From Xenorhabdus sp014467285 (GTDB taxonomy: Bacteria > Pseudomonadota > Gammaproteobacteria > Enterobacterales > Enterobacteriaceae): a DNA stretch of 64,000 bases. The stretch is taken from NCBI RefSeq assembly GCF_014467285.1, contig NZ_NKHR01000008.1:1-64000 (forward strand). The letters are read 5' to 3'. The notes beneath the pieces are model-generated. The model did no database searches, had not been told where the DNA came from, and saw only the letters and a program-made list of their open reading frames with translations. The translations under genes and the position numbers were made by a program. Positions 52,671 to 62,355 of the stretch are shown here, one piece after another (positions within the stretch are counted from its first letter, which is position 1; each line of letters starts with the position of its first letter).

Positions 52671-53440
52671 GATATTATTCTAAAATTGATTTTTATGAAA
52701 TGAGCATAAAATGTATAAAGCTATTAGGATGATAAGATCAATATAGCTGAATATTAAATGATTTTCATTCATCTCAAAGCTGAAAAGAGTTTAAACAATC
52801 TACATATAACTAAATGATTTTACAAGATGTTATTTTGGTTTTGATAATCAGGGACTATTCAGAGTTTTCGCTCATTCCCCACCCAGTGAATCTCATTCTA
52901 TCGAACACCAAGCTTCTTAGTGCTGACACTTACCATCATAAGAATAAATTTATAGTTACCTTTAGAAAACATGACAAATACATTAAAAAAAATAAACTTT
53001 AAATTTTAGTCAACTATCTATTTTTAAAAATATTTTTTCTGAGCACCGTATTAATCAACCCAGAAACATTCATTTTATAGAAGATTATGACTTTTTCCAT
53101 TCAATGATCCACATTCAATAAAATAATTAAATATTAAGTGGTTATATATTAATATTACAAATCTCATGGTTTGGTAAACGCGTTTACGATGCCACTTTCC
53201 TTGAGGAGATCTTTTTATTTTAAAAAATCTTATTTAATAAATACATACATAACCATGTCATGAAATAATAAAAATAAAATTATATGGTTTATAAACGAGA
53301 AGGCATCAATAATTGCAAATAGTAAACATTATGCTTAACTCATAGTCAGAGAAACTACCTCCATACATCAATCCAATCACTGTATATTCCTTGGTTCACA
53401 AGGAATATGCGGTAGCTATAAACGCGAGCAAGGAAATTTT
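52671..53440. other. AT-rich gap upstream of the T6SS cluster
   Basis: About 770 bases with no gene recognised on either strand. It contains a perfect 14-base palindrome GTAAACGCGTTTAC (53175-53188) that looks like an operator for a LacI-type regulator, and the vgrG leader hairpin (53384-53408). The low GC content and the change from a conserved chromosome block to accessory genes mark a likely integration boundary (inference). Confidence 0.5.
53384..53408 (+). promoter_or_regulatory. Leader hairpin before vgrG
   Basis: ATATTCCTTG-GTTCA-CAAGGAATAT, a perfect 10-bp stem 32 bases before the vgrG start, just upstream of its AAGGAA ribosome site (53430-53435). The stem itself contains AAGGA, identical to the ribosome site. 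Confidence 0.5.
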
Positions 53441-55597
53441 ATGGACAGACATTTTATTGCGTATACTTCATTACCTGGAAAATCTTTATATTTCAAATCC
53501 CTGGTTGGAATAGAAAGATTATCAGAAGCTTACGAGTTTGAAGTTCAGCTATTGAGTAAAAAGAGATTATCGGATCCGATATCTCTACATAATACCATGC
53601 TAACCGTAGAAATAAAAAACAAGTCAGTACCGACAAGATATTTAAATGGTTATATAGAAAAGATATCCTATGCTCCATTCTATAAAGATGATGAAGGTCT
53701 CTATTTATATACTGCCACAGTACGCCCCAGATTATGGGAATTAAAACAAAGGCTTGGTTATAGTATTTGGCAAAATAAAAACGTACCCGATATTCTTACA
53801 GAAGTGTTGAATAAAGCAGGAATTATTTTTGAAAATCAACTGGTAGAAAAATACCGCACATGGGAATATTGCGTTAAACATAATGAAACTGATTTCGATT
53901 TTATTCATCGACTGATGGAGCATGAGGGAATTTATTACTATTTCGAACATAATATGGGAAGCCATACTATGATTTTGATTGATTCCCCCCAGTCACATCA
54001 GCCCATGCCGGGATATAAAACAATTAAATATGTTAATGCGGGAAACTTAACAAAAAAATACTCACCAGATTCAGAATATATCTATAACTGGAATGTCAGT
54101 AGCATCACTATACCCAATACCTATAGTATTGATGACTACAACTTCCGTAAACCACGAGCTAAATTATATACCGCCACTCAGACCTCGGCCAGTTCCCCTG
54201 ATGATACAGAGATATTCATTTGGCCGGGACGTTATGTCGAACACGATCAAGGGGAATTTTATGCACGAGTGCTCCAGCAGGCCGCCGAAGCAAAAAGCGA
54301 GCTGATTAATGGAAAAGGAAATGTATTGGGAATAGCGCCGGGACATACTTTCACATTATTGCTACCCAATGATATCAAAGGTGATGACCACAGTGACTAC
54401 CTAATCACAGGCGCACACTACTTTCTTTATGAAGCGCCTTACCTATCTAATCAGGCTCAATATGCCCCTGATAAAGATAAAAATATCATTCAATTTGATG
54501 CCATCCCGGCTAACACCCCTTGGAAACCTTCGGTGGTGACACCATGGCCAAAAGTAACGGGCCTTGAAACCGCTGTTGTCACAGGCCCCAGGGGTAAAAA
54601 AATATGGACTGACAAATACGGCCGGATAAAAGTGAAATTCCGTTGGGACAGAGATGACAAAAATGATGATACCCGCTCTTGCTGGATACGTGTTGCAAGC
54701 TATTGGGCTGGCTGGCGCTATGGTAACGTATGCGTTCCGCGCGTGGGTGAAGAAGTTGTTATCAGCTTCGTCAATGGTGATCCTGATAAGCCTTTAGTCA
54801 TCGGCAGTACTTACAACAATGAAAATATGCCACCGTGGGAGCTACCCAAACATCAAACCCGTGTAGGCATTATGTCAAATACGAAAGGAGGTAAACATAA
54901 CCAGGCCAATTACCTCTATTTAGATGACGAACCATATAAAGAATTATTTGATCTACACGCAGAACGTAATATGAATATTTCGGTGGAAAAAGATAAAAAA
55001 GTCACTATTGATGGAAATCGCACTACTGAAATAAAAAAACAACAAAAAGATACCGTAAAAGGTGATGCCAATTTTACTTATAAAGCAAACCATGAAACGA
55101 CTATTGAAGGTAAAGATACACTGACTATCAAAAAAGGCCAGCAAGAGACCATCAAGAATGGGCGAAAAACAGCGATCGATGGAGGGGATACATACAAACT
55201 TAACGGGAATTTAAACGCAAAAATTAATGGAAATTGGGTACAGGATATTACAGGAACAACAACGATCACAAGCCCCAACCTCATTACGATAAAAAGTGAT
55301 ACCAATGTAAAAATTGACACGCCCTATTCTATTTTCTCAACTAAAACCCTTTCTATCGCCTTCACAGCATTTAATATAAGTAAGACCTTAATATCCGCTT
55401 CTCACACTAGAGTTAACAATAGTGTAACTGGTATAAATATTTCGTTCACTGATACCTCTATCACTGCAAAAAAAACCTCTTTGAATAAAACAAACATAAC
55501 GCTTTCAAAATCTGAAATGAAAATGGATGAATCAAAACTTGCAATTCATAAATCCTCTTGCAATATCATCAATTGCCAATTGCACATAATATCCTGA
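53441..55597 (+). CDS. vgrG: Type VI secretion tip protein VgrG (TssI)
   Basis: A 718-residue trimeric spike protein. The gp27-like base spans about 1-375 (FIAYTSLPGKSLYFKSLVGIERLSEAYEFEVQLLS at the start, TDFDFIHRLMEHEGIYYYFEH in the second half). The gp5-type OB-fold is at about 385-460 (VVTGPRGKKIWTDKYGRIKVKFRWDRD, YGNVCVPRVGEEVVISFVNGDPDKP). A repetitive beta-needle with short strands follows (about 500-718). The last 120 residues are Ser/Thr/Asn-rich and repetitive (KTLSIAFTAF, TSLNKTNITLSK), with no recognisable toxin domain, so it looks like a long structural needle. It heads the cluster; DUF2169 follows after 49 bases. Confidence 0.95.
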   Translation: MDRHFIAYTSLPGKSLYFKSLVGIERLSEAYEFEVQLLSKKRLSDPISLHNTMLTVEIKNKSVPTRYLNGYIEKISYAPFYKDDEGLYLYTATVRPRLWELKQRLGYSIWQNKNVPDILTEVLNKAGIIFENQLVEKYRTWEYCVKHNETDFDFIHRLMEHEGIYYYFEHNMGSHTMILIDSPQSHQPMPGYKTIKYVNAGNLTKKYSPDSEYIYNWNVSSITIPNTYSIDDYNFRKPRAKLYTATQTSASSPDDTEIFIWPGRYVEHDQGEFYARVLQQAAEAKSELINGKGNVLGIAPGHTFTLLLPNDIKGDDHSDYLITGAHYFLYEAPYLSNQAQYAPDKDKNIIQFDAIPANTPWKPSVVTPWPKVTGLETAVVTGPRGKKIWTDKYGRIKVKFRWDRDDKNDDTRSCWIRVASYWAGWRYGNVCVPRVGEEVVISFVNGDPDKPLVIGSTYNNENMPPWELPKHQTRVGIMSNTKGGKHNQANYLYLDDEPYKELFDLHAERNMNISVEKDKKVTIDGNRTTEIKKQQKDTVKGDANFTYKANHETTIEGKDTLTIKKGQQETIKNGRKTAIDGGDTYKLNGNLNAKINGNWVQDITGTTTITSPNLITIKSDTNVKIDTPYSIFSTKTLSIAFTAFNISKTLISASHTRVNNSVTGINISFTDTSITAKKTSLNKTNITLSKSEMKMDESKLAIHKSSCNIINCQLHIIS

Positions 55598-55646
55598 AGC
55601 GTTTCTGGTGTTTTTTCCGAACAACTAACTATCTGTCAGTATTTCA

Positions 55647-58241
55647 ATGAAAATCATTAAACCCCTACGATTAAGTGTACTTTATCGGCCTTATCGTTGG
55701 CTGCAAAAAAATCATCTGGGTATCTCTTTTATGGCATTGGCTGATATGGGTTCTGTCCCACGCCTGCGCCCAGAACCAGAGCTTTGGCAACTGGCAGAAA
55801 ATGAGCTGAAAACTTGCAATGGGATTGTTGATTTAGCTATGCCTAAATCTCGTGCTGAATTTTTGGCGACAGGATATGCCTACACACACCATCAGACAGA
55901 TAAAACGGCTTGTACTGCACGTATTCAAATCGGGCAGTTGGAAAAAACATTAGCGGTTTTCGGTGATCGCTATTGGATCGATGATAAGCCTTCAAAACCC
56001 CATGCTTTTGCACAGATGCGCCTGGATTGGAGCCGGGCTTTTGGTGGAAAAAGTTATGAAGAGAATCCACACGGTATCGGTTTGAATCCAGAAGAACGGG
56101 AAGACGGGATAAAGGTTCACCGTTTACCCAATATTGAAGCGTTACATAACCGTTTGATGTCACAACAGCAATTAACATCACAGAAAGAACTCCCCGCTCC
56201 GGCAAGTTTTTGCCCGTTAGATTTTACATGGCCGCGTCGTTTTACCCGCATCGGAAAACAATACGATAAGGAATGGTTAGAAAACGAATTTCCCGGATTT
56301 TCCCATGATATTGATTGGCGATTATTTAATGCCGCTCCCGAAGATCAATGGTGGACAGAAAATAGTGCCCTGCCGGAACAGGCGCAATGGCGCATTTGGA
56401 ACATGCACCCAGAAAAACCGGTGCAGGAAGGAATTTTGCCATCATGGAACGCGCGCTGTTTTATAAAACGATTACGCCTTGATGAAGAAATTGTTGAAGA
56501 AGTCGTCATGCGCAAAACGACAATATGGTTCTTTCCTCATCTGGAGCAAATGATCCTGATTTGGCATGGCAGTATAGAAATCAATGAAGATGATGCCCAA
56601 GATGTTTTACAAATGATATCTGCACTGGAATTAAATGATCATCCCCGTCCAGAGAGTCATTATTTACACGTTCTTGAGCAACGCATGGATAAGGAAAAAG
56701 GGGCGCTATATACTTTCCGGGAAAAAGATCTTATTCCTGAAGAAATTATCGGCTCGTGGCTGGATACAGAACAACCCCAAAATGATTCACCTTCTCCATT
56801 GCAACAGAATTTTCAGAATCGTGAAAAACGTCTGCGTGAGCAGCAAAAAGAGCGGATGGCCGAATATGGTCTGGATATTAATACCCTGTTCAACGTTGAA
56901 AGTGCCCCCATCTCACTTCTCAGACTGGATGAACTACCCGAATTTGTAGAAAAAACTGAACAAGATGCCGCCAGAAAACAGGCTGAAATTAAGTTGAAAC
57001 AGGCGGAGGCAATTGCTCAGGCTAAACAGCAAGGAATTGATGTCGATGAATCAACGACAAAACCTCAGCACAGAGGGCCGGAAAATCTGCATCGAATGCG
57101 GGATACGTTACGCCAGCAGCAACAAGAAATACAGCTCAGTGATAATGATCTGGCTCAAATGGAAAAATCAATACATGCAATGTACTTATCTTCAGTACAG
57201 ACACAAGCTCCGGCTCTGCGTTTAACGGGTAATCTGTCACAGATCATTCGGAAACGAGTGCAAAAAATCATGCTGGAAGGAGGAGATTTCAGTGGCATGG
57301 ATTTTACTGGCGCTGATTTGTCAGATCTGGATCTGCGGGGAGCCAATTTCACTCAGGCCCTGCTGGAAAGTGCTTGTTTAAATCATTGTCAGCTAGATGA
57401 AGCTAATTTCAGCGAAGCTGTGCTGGCCAGAACAGAAATTTGCAACGCTTCATTACGTGGAACCAAATTGGATAAGGCCAGCCTGGCTCTGGCTAAATGT
57501 GAACAGAGTGATTTTTCTTCTGCAAGCTTTAATGAGACACAACTGCAAGAAACCCGATTTGATCATTGTCGCTTTAACCATGTTGTATTTACAGGTCTGC
57601 TTCTGCAAAAAATCTTTATTACCCATTGCGACTTCCAATATTCACAATGGAAAGACTGCATATTTATGGAGCTTGAACTACCGGCACTTCAATTCAATCA
57701 CGCACATTTAAATAAAGTCTCATTTATTAAATGTAAGCTGACACAAGCAGTTTTCGGCCATGCGGAACTGGAAAGTTGTTCATGGGTAGAAACTAAAGCA
57801 AACGGGAGCCAATTTCGCTCAGCGAACTTATTGACCTGCGCATTTGCCATGGACAGTGAACTGAATCAGGCTGATTTCAGCCATGCGACATTGACAGAAT
57901 GCAACTTGCGCCAAATGCCTCTGGTTCATGCCAAGTTCTATGCCACAACCTTAAATAACAGTGACCTGAGTGAAGCTAACTGCCAATCAGCGGATATGCA
58001 GTATCTCAATGCAATGAAAAGCATATTTATCAGAACTGATTTTCGAGGCGCCCTATTAAATAATGCCAATCTGATGAGTACGTTAATGCAGAAGTGCAGC
58101 TTCAACAATACCGATTTACGGGAAGCTAACCTATTCCGTGCTGATATGTCCCAGTCAATTATCAGCGAGTCAACTTCAATTGAGAATGCTTACATTAAGC
58201 ACATTAAAACATTGCCCAAGCGGAATAAGGATGTGATATGA
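55647..58241 (+). CDS. DUF2169 and pentapeptide-repeat T6SS accessory protein
   Basis: An 864-residue fusion. The N-terminal DUF2169 domain (about 1-340) shows MRLDWSRAFGGKSYEENPHGIGLN and TWPRRFTRIGKQYD. A charged, coiled-coil-like linker (about 385-530; REQQKERMAEY, KQAEIKLKQAEAIAQAKQ) follows, then a long pentapeptide-repeat domain (about 545-850) with A(D/N)LxxADLxxxxF units such as GADLSDLDLRGANF. DUF2169 proteins in T6SS loci act as adaptors that help load PAAR-type effectors onto VgrG; the exact role here is inferred. It overlaps the next gene by four bases (ATGA). Confidence 0.85.
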   Translation: MKIIKPLRLSVLYRPYRWLQKNHLGISFMALADMGSVPRLRPEPELWQLAENELKTCNGIVDLAMPKSRAEFLATGYAYTHHQTDKTACTARIQIGQLEKTLAVFGDRYWIDDKPSKPHAFAQMRLDWSRAFGGKSYEENPHGIGLNPEEREDGIKVHRLPNIEALHNRLMSQQQLTSQKELPAPASFCPLDFTWPRRFTRIGKQYDKEWLENEFPGFSHDIDWRLFNAAPEDQWWTENSALPEQAQWRIWNMHPEKPVQEGILPSWNARCFIKRLRLDEEIVEEVVMRKTTIWFFPHLEQMILIWHGSIEINEDDAQDVLQMISALELNDHPRPESHYLHVLEQRMDKEKGALYTFREKDLIPEEIIGSWLDTEQPQNDSPSPLQQNFQNREKRLREQQKERMAEYGLDINTLFNVESAPISLLRLDELPEFVEKTEQDAARKQAEIKLKQAEAIAQAKQQGIDVDESTTKPQHRGPENLHRMRDTLRQQQQEIQLSDNDLAQMEKSIHAMYLSSVQTQAPALRLTGNLSQIIRKRVQKIMLEGGDFSGMDFTGADLSDLDLRGANFTQALLESACLNHCQLDEANFSEAVLARTEICNASLRGTKLDKASLALAKCEQSDFSSASFNETQLQETRFDHCRFNHVVFTGLLLQKIFITHCDFQYSQWKDCIFMELELPALQFNHAHLNKVSFIKCKLTQAVFGHAELESCSWVETKANGSQFRSANLLTCAFAMDSELNQADFSHATLTECNLRQMPLVHAKFYATTLNNSDLSEANCQSADMQYLNAMKSIFIRTDFRGALLNNANLMSTLMQKCSFNNTDLREANLFRADMSQSIISESTSIENAYIKHIKTLPKRNKDVI

Positions 58242-59320
58242 ATTTACTCACTGCTGATGAATTAGTGGATAAGATCAAACAGGGTGAAATTATTGAAAAA
58301 ATCAATTTGCAGAACATATCCCTGACAGGGCGTGATTTATCCGGGGGAATTTTTAGAGAAGTCGATTTTTCCGGTGCTGATCTTTCTCATACTGTGATAA
58401 AAGAGTCCGTTTTTACCCAATGCCGGGCAGAAGGCTCTACTTTCGACTCAGCCGTAATTGAACAAAATATTTTTGAACAGTGCGATTTCAGGCAGACAAC
58501 TTTCAATAACTGTACATTGATAAACAACACTTTCAATCAATCTGTTTTGAAAAAAACGCAATTTACGGCAACAAAACTAAACGACACTCAGTTTTCATCC
58601 TGTTCACTGCAATATGCTGACTTCAGCCACAGCAATTTTGATCAAGTTATATTTCTTGATTCCCCCGTGAATCAAACAAAATTCAGCCACAGTCATTTAT
58701 TCAGAGTGACTTTTTTTTGTCAGGATTTACAGGCTATCGATTTTACGGCCAGTGAATTTACTAAAGTGGTTTTTTTTGAATGTGATCTACGTAATCAAAA
58801 TTTCCATAAACAGACATTTAAAGAATGCCAATTCACAAATAGCCAACTTGAAAAAGTCAATTTCAATCACGCAATACTGGCTAACTGCAATTTCAAAGGC
58901 TCTGTTTTACAAGACGCTCTTTTGTCCAACGTCAATGCAACCCAAGCGTTATTTATGGAGGCAGATTTAACCCGGGCCTGTTGCAAAAACAGCCTGTTTG
59001 AACAAGCCATTTTTATCGGTGCATGCCTTGAGTCTGCCGATTTTCGGTACAGTAAGCTCCCATTGGCAATAATGCACAAAGTGCATGCAGTGAATTCACA
59101 ATTTACGGGTTGCGATATGACTTATACAGATCTTTCCTATGCAAACGTCAACCACAGTGATTTCCGCACAGCCCACTTTATGAGAACACTTTTTCATCGC
59201 GCTCAACAGGTTGGCGCTTTATTTTCAGACCGTCAGGGCATATTGGAAAATGATCCTGAGCTATTCGCTGCCGAAGAGTGGAGTATGCAGCACAATAATA
59301 CGCAACATAATAAGATTTAA
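58238..59320 (+). CDS. Pentapeptide-repeat protein, T6SS-associated
   Basis: A 360-residue protein consisting almost entirely of pentapeptide repeats (about 25-335), for example GRDLSGGIFREVDFSGADLSHT and the CDLRNQNFHKQTFKECQF series. It forms a right-handed beta-helix without signal peptide or membrane segment. Aromatic and Cys residues are frequent (FSSCSLQYADFS). Its start overlaps the previous stop. It contains two runs of eight T (58711-58718, 58770-58777). The function is unknown; proximity suggests it works with the DUF2169 fusion in effector delivery. Confidence 0.75.
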   Translation: MNLLTADELVDKIKQGEIIEKINLQNISLTGRDLSGGIFREVDFSGADLSHTVIKESVFTQCRAEGSTFDSAVIEQNIFEQCDFRQTTFNNCTLINNTFNQSVLKKTQFTATKLNDTQFSSCSLQYADFSHSNFDQVIFLDSPVNQTKFSHSHLFRVTFFCQDLQAIDFTASEFTKVVFFECDLRNQNFHKQTFKECQFTNSQLEKVNFNHAILANCNFKGSVLQDALLSNVNATQALFMEADLTRACCKNSLFEQAIFIGACLESADFRYSKLPLAIMHKVHAVNSQFTGCDMTYTDLSYANVNHSDFRTAHFMRTLFHRAQQVGALFSDRQGILENDPELFAAEEWSMQHNNTQHNKI

Positions 59321-59334
59321 TCAGGAGAATCAAA

Positions 59335-59967
59335 ATGACGAAACATTCTCATGCACTTTCCTCATATGCCTTTACTTCCTCTCTGACTACTGAGCCATTA
59401 CAACAGATTACCGGACAGATCGTCTGTATTCTCCGGGACGGCAGCTTTATGGCAGAGAGTAAAAATAACCGTGGCTGGCATTGCCGGCGGGCAGCCAGTT
59501 GTCTATTGGCACCCAATCTGGGAGATATCGTTTTAATTACAAAAATCGATGATCAGCTCTGGATATTAGCCATATTAGAACGTGAGGAACAACAGCAACT
59601 TTCTGAAATCAGCGTTCCCGGCGATCTGACTATCACGTCCCACGGCAATTTAAATATGAACAGCAATGGGTTAAATATCACAGCCAACAGCGGAAACTGC
59701 CATATCGATGAAATGCAATACAGCGGGAAATCATTGTCTGCATGGGTTTCAATCACACGTTTGGTTGGCAACCAGTTTGAGTCTCTCTGGCAAACGGTAA
59801 CACAACTGAGTCATCAGCTATTTCGTCATACAACACAAACAGAGAAAGTTCATGCCGGTCAATTGGATATACAGGCTGAAAATTATGCCCGGTTACATGC
59901 TCAAAGCACAATCGTGTCCGCCAAAGCTATCACCAAAATTGATGCTGAACAAATTCATATCGGCTAA
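59335..59967 (+). CDS. DUF3540 domain T6SS-associated protein
   Basis: A 210-residue protein of the DUF3540 family, found beside DUF2169 and DUF4150 genes in T6SS loci. Features are QITGQIVCILRDGSFMAES near the start, a GDIVLITKIDDQLWILAILERE barrel segment and SGKSLSAWVSITRLVGNQFESLWQTVTQLSHQLFRHTTQTEKVHAGQLDIQAENYARLHAQ. This architecture resembles a short VgrG-like OB/needle fold. It begins 14 bases after the pentapeptide gene. Confidence 0.8.
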   Translation: MTKHSHALSSYAFTSSLTTEPLQQITGQIVCILRDGSFMAESKNNRGWHCRRAASCLLAPNLGDIVLITKIDDQLWILAILEREEQQQLSEISVPGDLTITSHGNLNMNSNGLNITANSGNCHIDEMQYSGKSLSAWVSITRLVGNQFESLWQTVTQLSHQLFRHTTQTEKVHAGQLDIQAENYARLHAQSTIVSAKAITKIDAEQIHIG

Positions 59968-59979
59968 GGGGAAGAGATT

Positions 59980-60372
59980 ATGTTTGCCAATACGCAAAGC
60001 GGTGGAATGGATATGGCAACTCCCGATGTCTGTTTAACACCCATGTTTTACACAGTGCCAGTGGCTTATCCCAATATGGCTCAAGGTGCAACTGCCATCA
60101 GTAACGCACTCAACATTCTATTGATGGGCTGTCCGGCACATAATTTAGCAACAACCATTCCCATGACAACCGGAGATAACCCCGGTGTCAGTCTTGGCGT
60201 CGCTTCCGGTACTGTAATGGGACCATCCCGCCATGTTATGGGAGCTAACTCTGTCTTGATCAAAGGTACACCAGTAACACGTTTGTCGAGTTCCAGCATA
60301 CAGAATTCAACTAATGCGATGGGTTCCCGTATCGTACCCAGTCAGACAAAAGTTCTTATCAGCGCCGCTTAG
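59980..60372 (+). CDS. PAAR-like DUF4150 protein
   Basis: A 130-residue DUF4150 (PAAR-like) protein that probably caps the VgrG spike. NTQSGGMDMATPDVCLTPMFYTVPVAYPNMAQG is the family start and GPSRHVMGANSVLIKGTPVTRLSSSS the second repeat. Some family members carry a C-terminal toxin; this one stops immediately after the domain (SQTKVLISAA), so any effector must be encoded elsewhere. It is 12 bases after the DUF3540 gene. Confidence 0.85.
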   Translation: MFANTQSGGMDMATPDVCLTPMFYTVPVAYPNMAQGATAISNALNILLMGCPAHNLATTIPMTTGDNPGVSLGVASGTVMGPSRHVMGANSVLIKGTPVTRLSSSSIQNSTNAMGSRIVPSQTKVLISAA

Positions 60373-60411
60373 TATTTGCAAGTTATATTGGGATATATTC
60401 TGGCGGGCATT

Positions 60412-61005
60412 ATGACCCTATCCTTTTCACTAAGAAAGAAAATCACAATAATAACTAGGATTAGCCTAACCCGATGGTTATTTAAGGGTATATTCCCATT
60501 AATATTTCTTATAACCATAGCAGGTTGTTCATCGCAAGAAAAAAAACCAAAATTACTCCCTTATAAAATACTCTTTACGACTACATCTAACGTCAATAAT
60601 TCAGCACCATTGAAGATACATCTTTTTTTATTGAAATCGAAAGAAGAATTTATGTCTGCTGATTTCTTTGCTTTACAAGATAAAGCTCAGGATACATTAG
60701 GCGATAAAATGGTTAATGAAGACCAATTTTTTATACGCCCTTTCCAACCTGAACATTGCTTATTGGAAAAAAATCTGTCGGAGGCCAATTACATTGGAAT
60801 TATTGCCGAATATAAACAATTGAACGGTAAGAAATGGCGTCTTTCATTTCCCGTTCCCATACCTGAAAAACCCTCTTTTTATGAGTTCTGGCGTTCTTCT
60901 CCTGACGAACTACATGTGTGCGTTAAGGTCACTAACAATGGCTTAAGTCTCATCAAAGAATGCAACTTAAGTTGTGCAGCAGGAACTGAAGAAAATAATG
61001 AATAG
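60412..61005 (+). CDS. tssJ: T6SS outer-membrane lipoprotein TssJ
   Basis: A 197-residue lipoprotein of the T6SS membrane complex. A membrane segment (LFKGIFPLIFLITIAGC) ends in the lipobox ITIAGC followed by SSQEKK. The TssJ body shows NNSAPLKIHLFLLKSKEEFMSADFFALQDKAQDTLGDK and DQFFIRPFQPE. ATG 60412 is used; a TTG at 60376 would add twelve residues and cannot be excluded, since neither has a clear ribosome site. Its end overlaps the tssK start. Confidence 0.8.
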   Translation: MTLSFSLRKKITIITRISLTRWLFKGIFPLIFLITIAGCSSQEKKPKLLPYKILFTTTSNVNNSAPLKIHLFLLKSKEEFMSADFFALQDKAQDTLGDKMVNEDQFFIRPFQPEHCLLEKNLSEANYIGIIAEYKQLNGKKWRLSFPVPIPEKPSFYEFWRSSPDELHVCVKVTNNGLSLIKECNLSCAAGTEENNE

Positions 61006-62344
61006 ATCAGAAAAAGTTATTTGGACAGAAGGTATGTTTTTACGCCCCCATCATTTCCAGCAGGCTGAAAATCATTTGGAAGCCTATATCCGCGACTGGG
61101 GGATGGCACAGTCACCTTATTATTGGGGATTTTTGACTGTTGAATTAGATCAAGAGCTACTTAATCAGGGTAAAGTAAAACTTTCTTCAGCCAGCGGTAT
61201 TTTTCCTGATGGAACACCATTTAATTTCGATGCGTCCCATGCTCCCACTCCTTTACAACTTACTGAAAATGATACAAATATCAATGTAGTATTGGCATTG
61301 CCAACTTTTCGGCGAGGAAAAGAAGAGGTTATTTTCAGTGAACAAAAGGAGTCTATGGCACGTTTTGTCAGCATTGAAGTTGAAGTGAATGACGCTAATG
61401 CCATGGCTGTCGGCAATGCCACAATACAGTTCGGGAAAATGCGTTTACGTTTAATGCTGGAATCTGATTTGACCCCAGAATGGACGGCATTGAGCATCGT
61501 ACATGTTGTGAATAAAACAAGTGACAATAAACTTCATCTTGATTCACTATTCATTCCTTCCCTGCTCAACTGTCGGGCAAATCCACAAGTCATGGGGTTT
61601 ATCAACAACATACAGGGTTTATTGGAACAGCGCCGTCAACAAATCAGCCAGCGTTTATTACAGTTAGGACGCTACAATGATTCTGAAATTATGGATTTTC
61701 TCTTACTGTCACTTTTGAATCGCTATAGCGGCCAAGTGAACCATATTCTGAACCTGTCATTGCTGCATCCAGAACGTTTATTCAGTGAATGGCTGCAATT
61801 TGCTACTGAATTAGCGACATATTCCCAGAATCGTCTGCCGGAAGAGGTGTTACCGCTCTATGACCATGACAATTTGACGCAATGTTTCAATCAGCTAATG
61901 TTCCAACTGCGCCAGGGATTATCAATCATTCTGGAAGAGCATGCGATTCAGTTACCATTAACGGAATATTCTCATGGCCTGAATATAGCTACATTACCGA
62001 ATTCCAATATGATACATATGTTCAGCTTTATTCTGGCCATCCACGCTGACGTTGCCAATGATATATTGATGAGCAACTTTCCGGCCCAGATGAAAATTTC
62101 TCCCATTGATCGCATACGTGAATTGGTACAACTGCAATTACCCGGTATTCCGCTGCGCGCCATGCCATCTGTACCCAGACAAATTCCCTGGCATTCAGGT
62201 TATGTCTATTTCGAATTAGAAAAAGAGGGCGATCTGTGGAAGCAGATGGAGAAATCCAGTGGCTTTGCACTACATCTGGCAGGTGAGTTCCCCGGTCTGA
62301 ACATAGAGTTTTGGGCTGTCCGTAATCAGGAAAAATCGAGGTAA
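60998..62344 (+). CDS. tssK: T6SS baseplate protein TssK
   Basis: A 448-residue baseplate protein. KVIWTEGMFLRPHHFQQAENHLEAYIRDW is the invariant TssK start, and FALHLAGEFPGLNIEFWAVRNQEKSR the closing shape. ATG 60998 is preferred over the upstream 60974 because it aligns with the family and has AGGAA ahead. It overlaps tssJ by eight bases. TssK connects the baseplate to TssL and TssM. Confidence 0.95.
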   Translation: MNRSEKVIWTEGMFLRPHHFQQAENHLEAYIRDWGMAQSPYYWGFLTVELDQELLNQGKVKLSSASGIFPDGTPFNFDASHAPTPLQLTENDTNINVVLALPTFRRGKEEVIFSEQKESMARFVSIEVEVNDANAMAVGNATIQFGKMRLRLMLESDLTPEWTALSIVHVVNKTSDNKLHLDSLFIPSLLNCRANPQVMGFINNIQGLLEQRRQQISQRLLQLGRYNDSEIMDFLLLSLLNRYSGQVNHILNLSLLHPERLFSEWLQFATELATYSQNRLPEEVLPLYDHDNLTQCFNQLMFQLRQGLSIILEEHAIQLPLTEYSHGLNIATLPNSNMIHMFSFILAIHADVANDILMSNFPAQMKISPIDRIRELVQLQLPGIPLRAMPSVPRQIPWHSGYVYFELEKEGDLWKQMEKSSGFALHLAGEFPGLNIEFWAVRNQEKSR

Positions 62345-62355
62345 CGGGGCCAAGA

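Noticed and set aside
52814..53002. 62-residue frame before vgrG
   Set aside because: Composition follows the AT-rich background; no ribosome site and no recognisable pattern.
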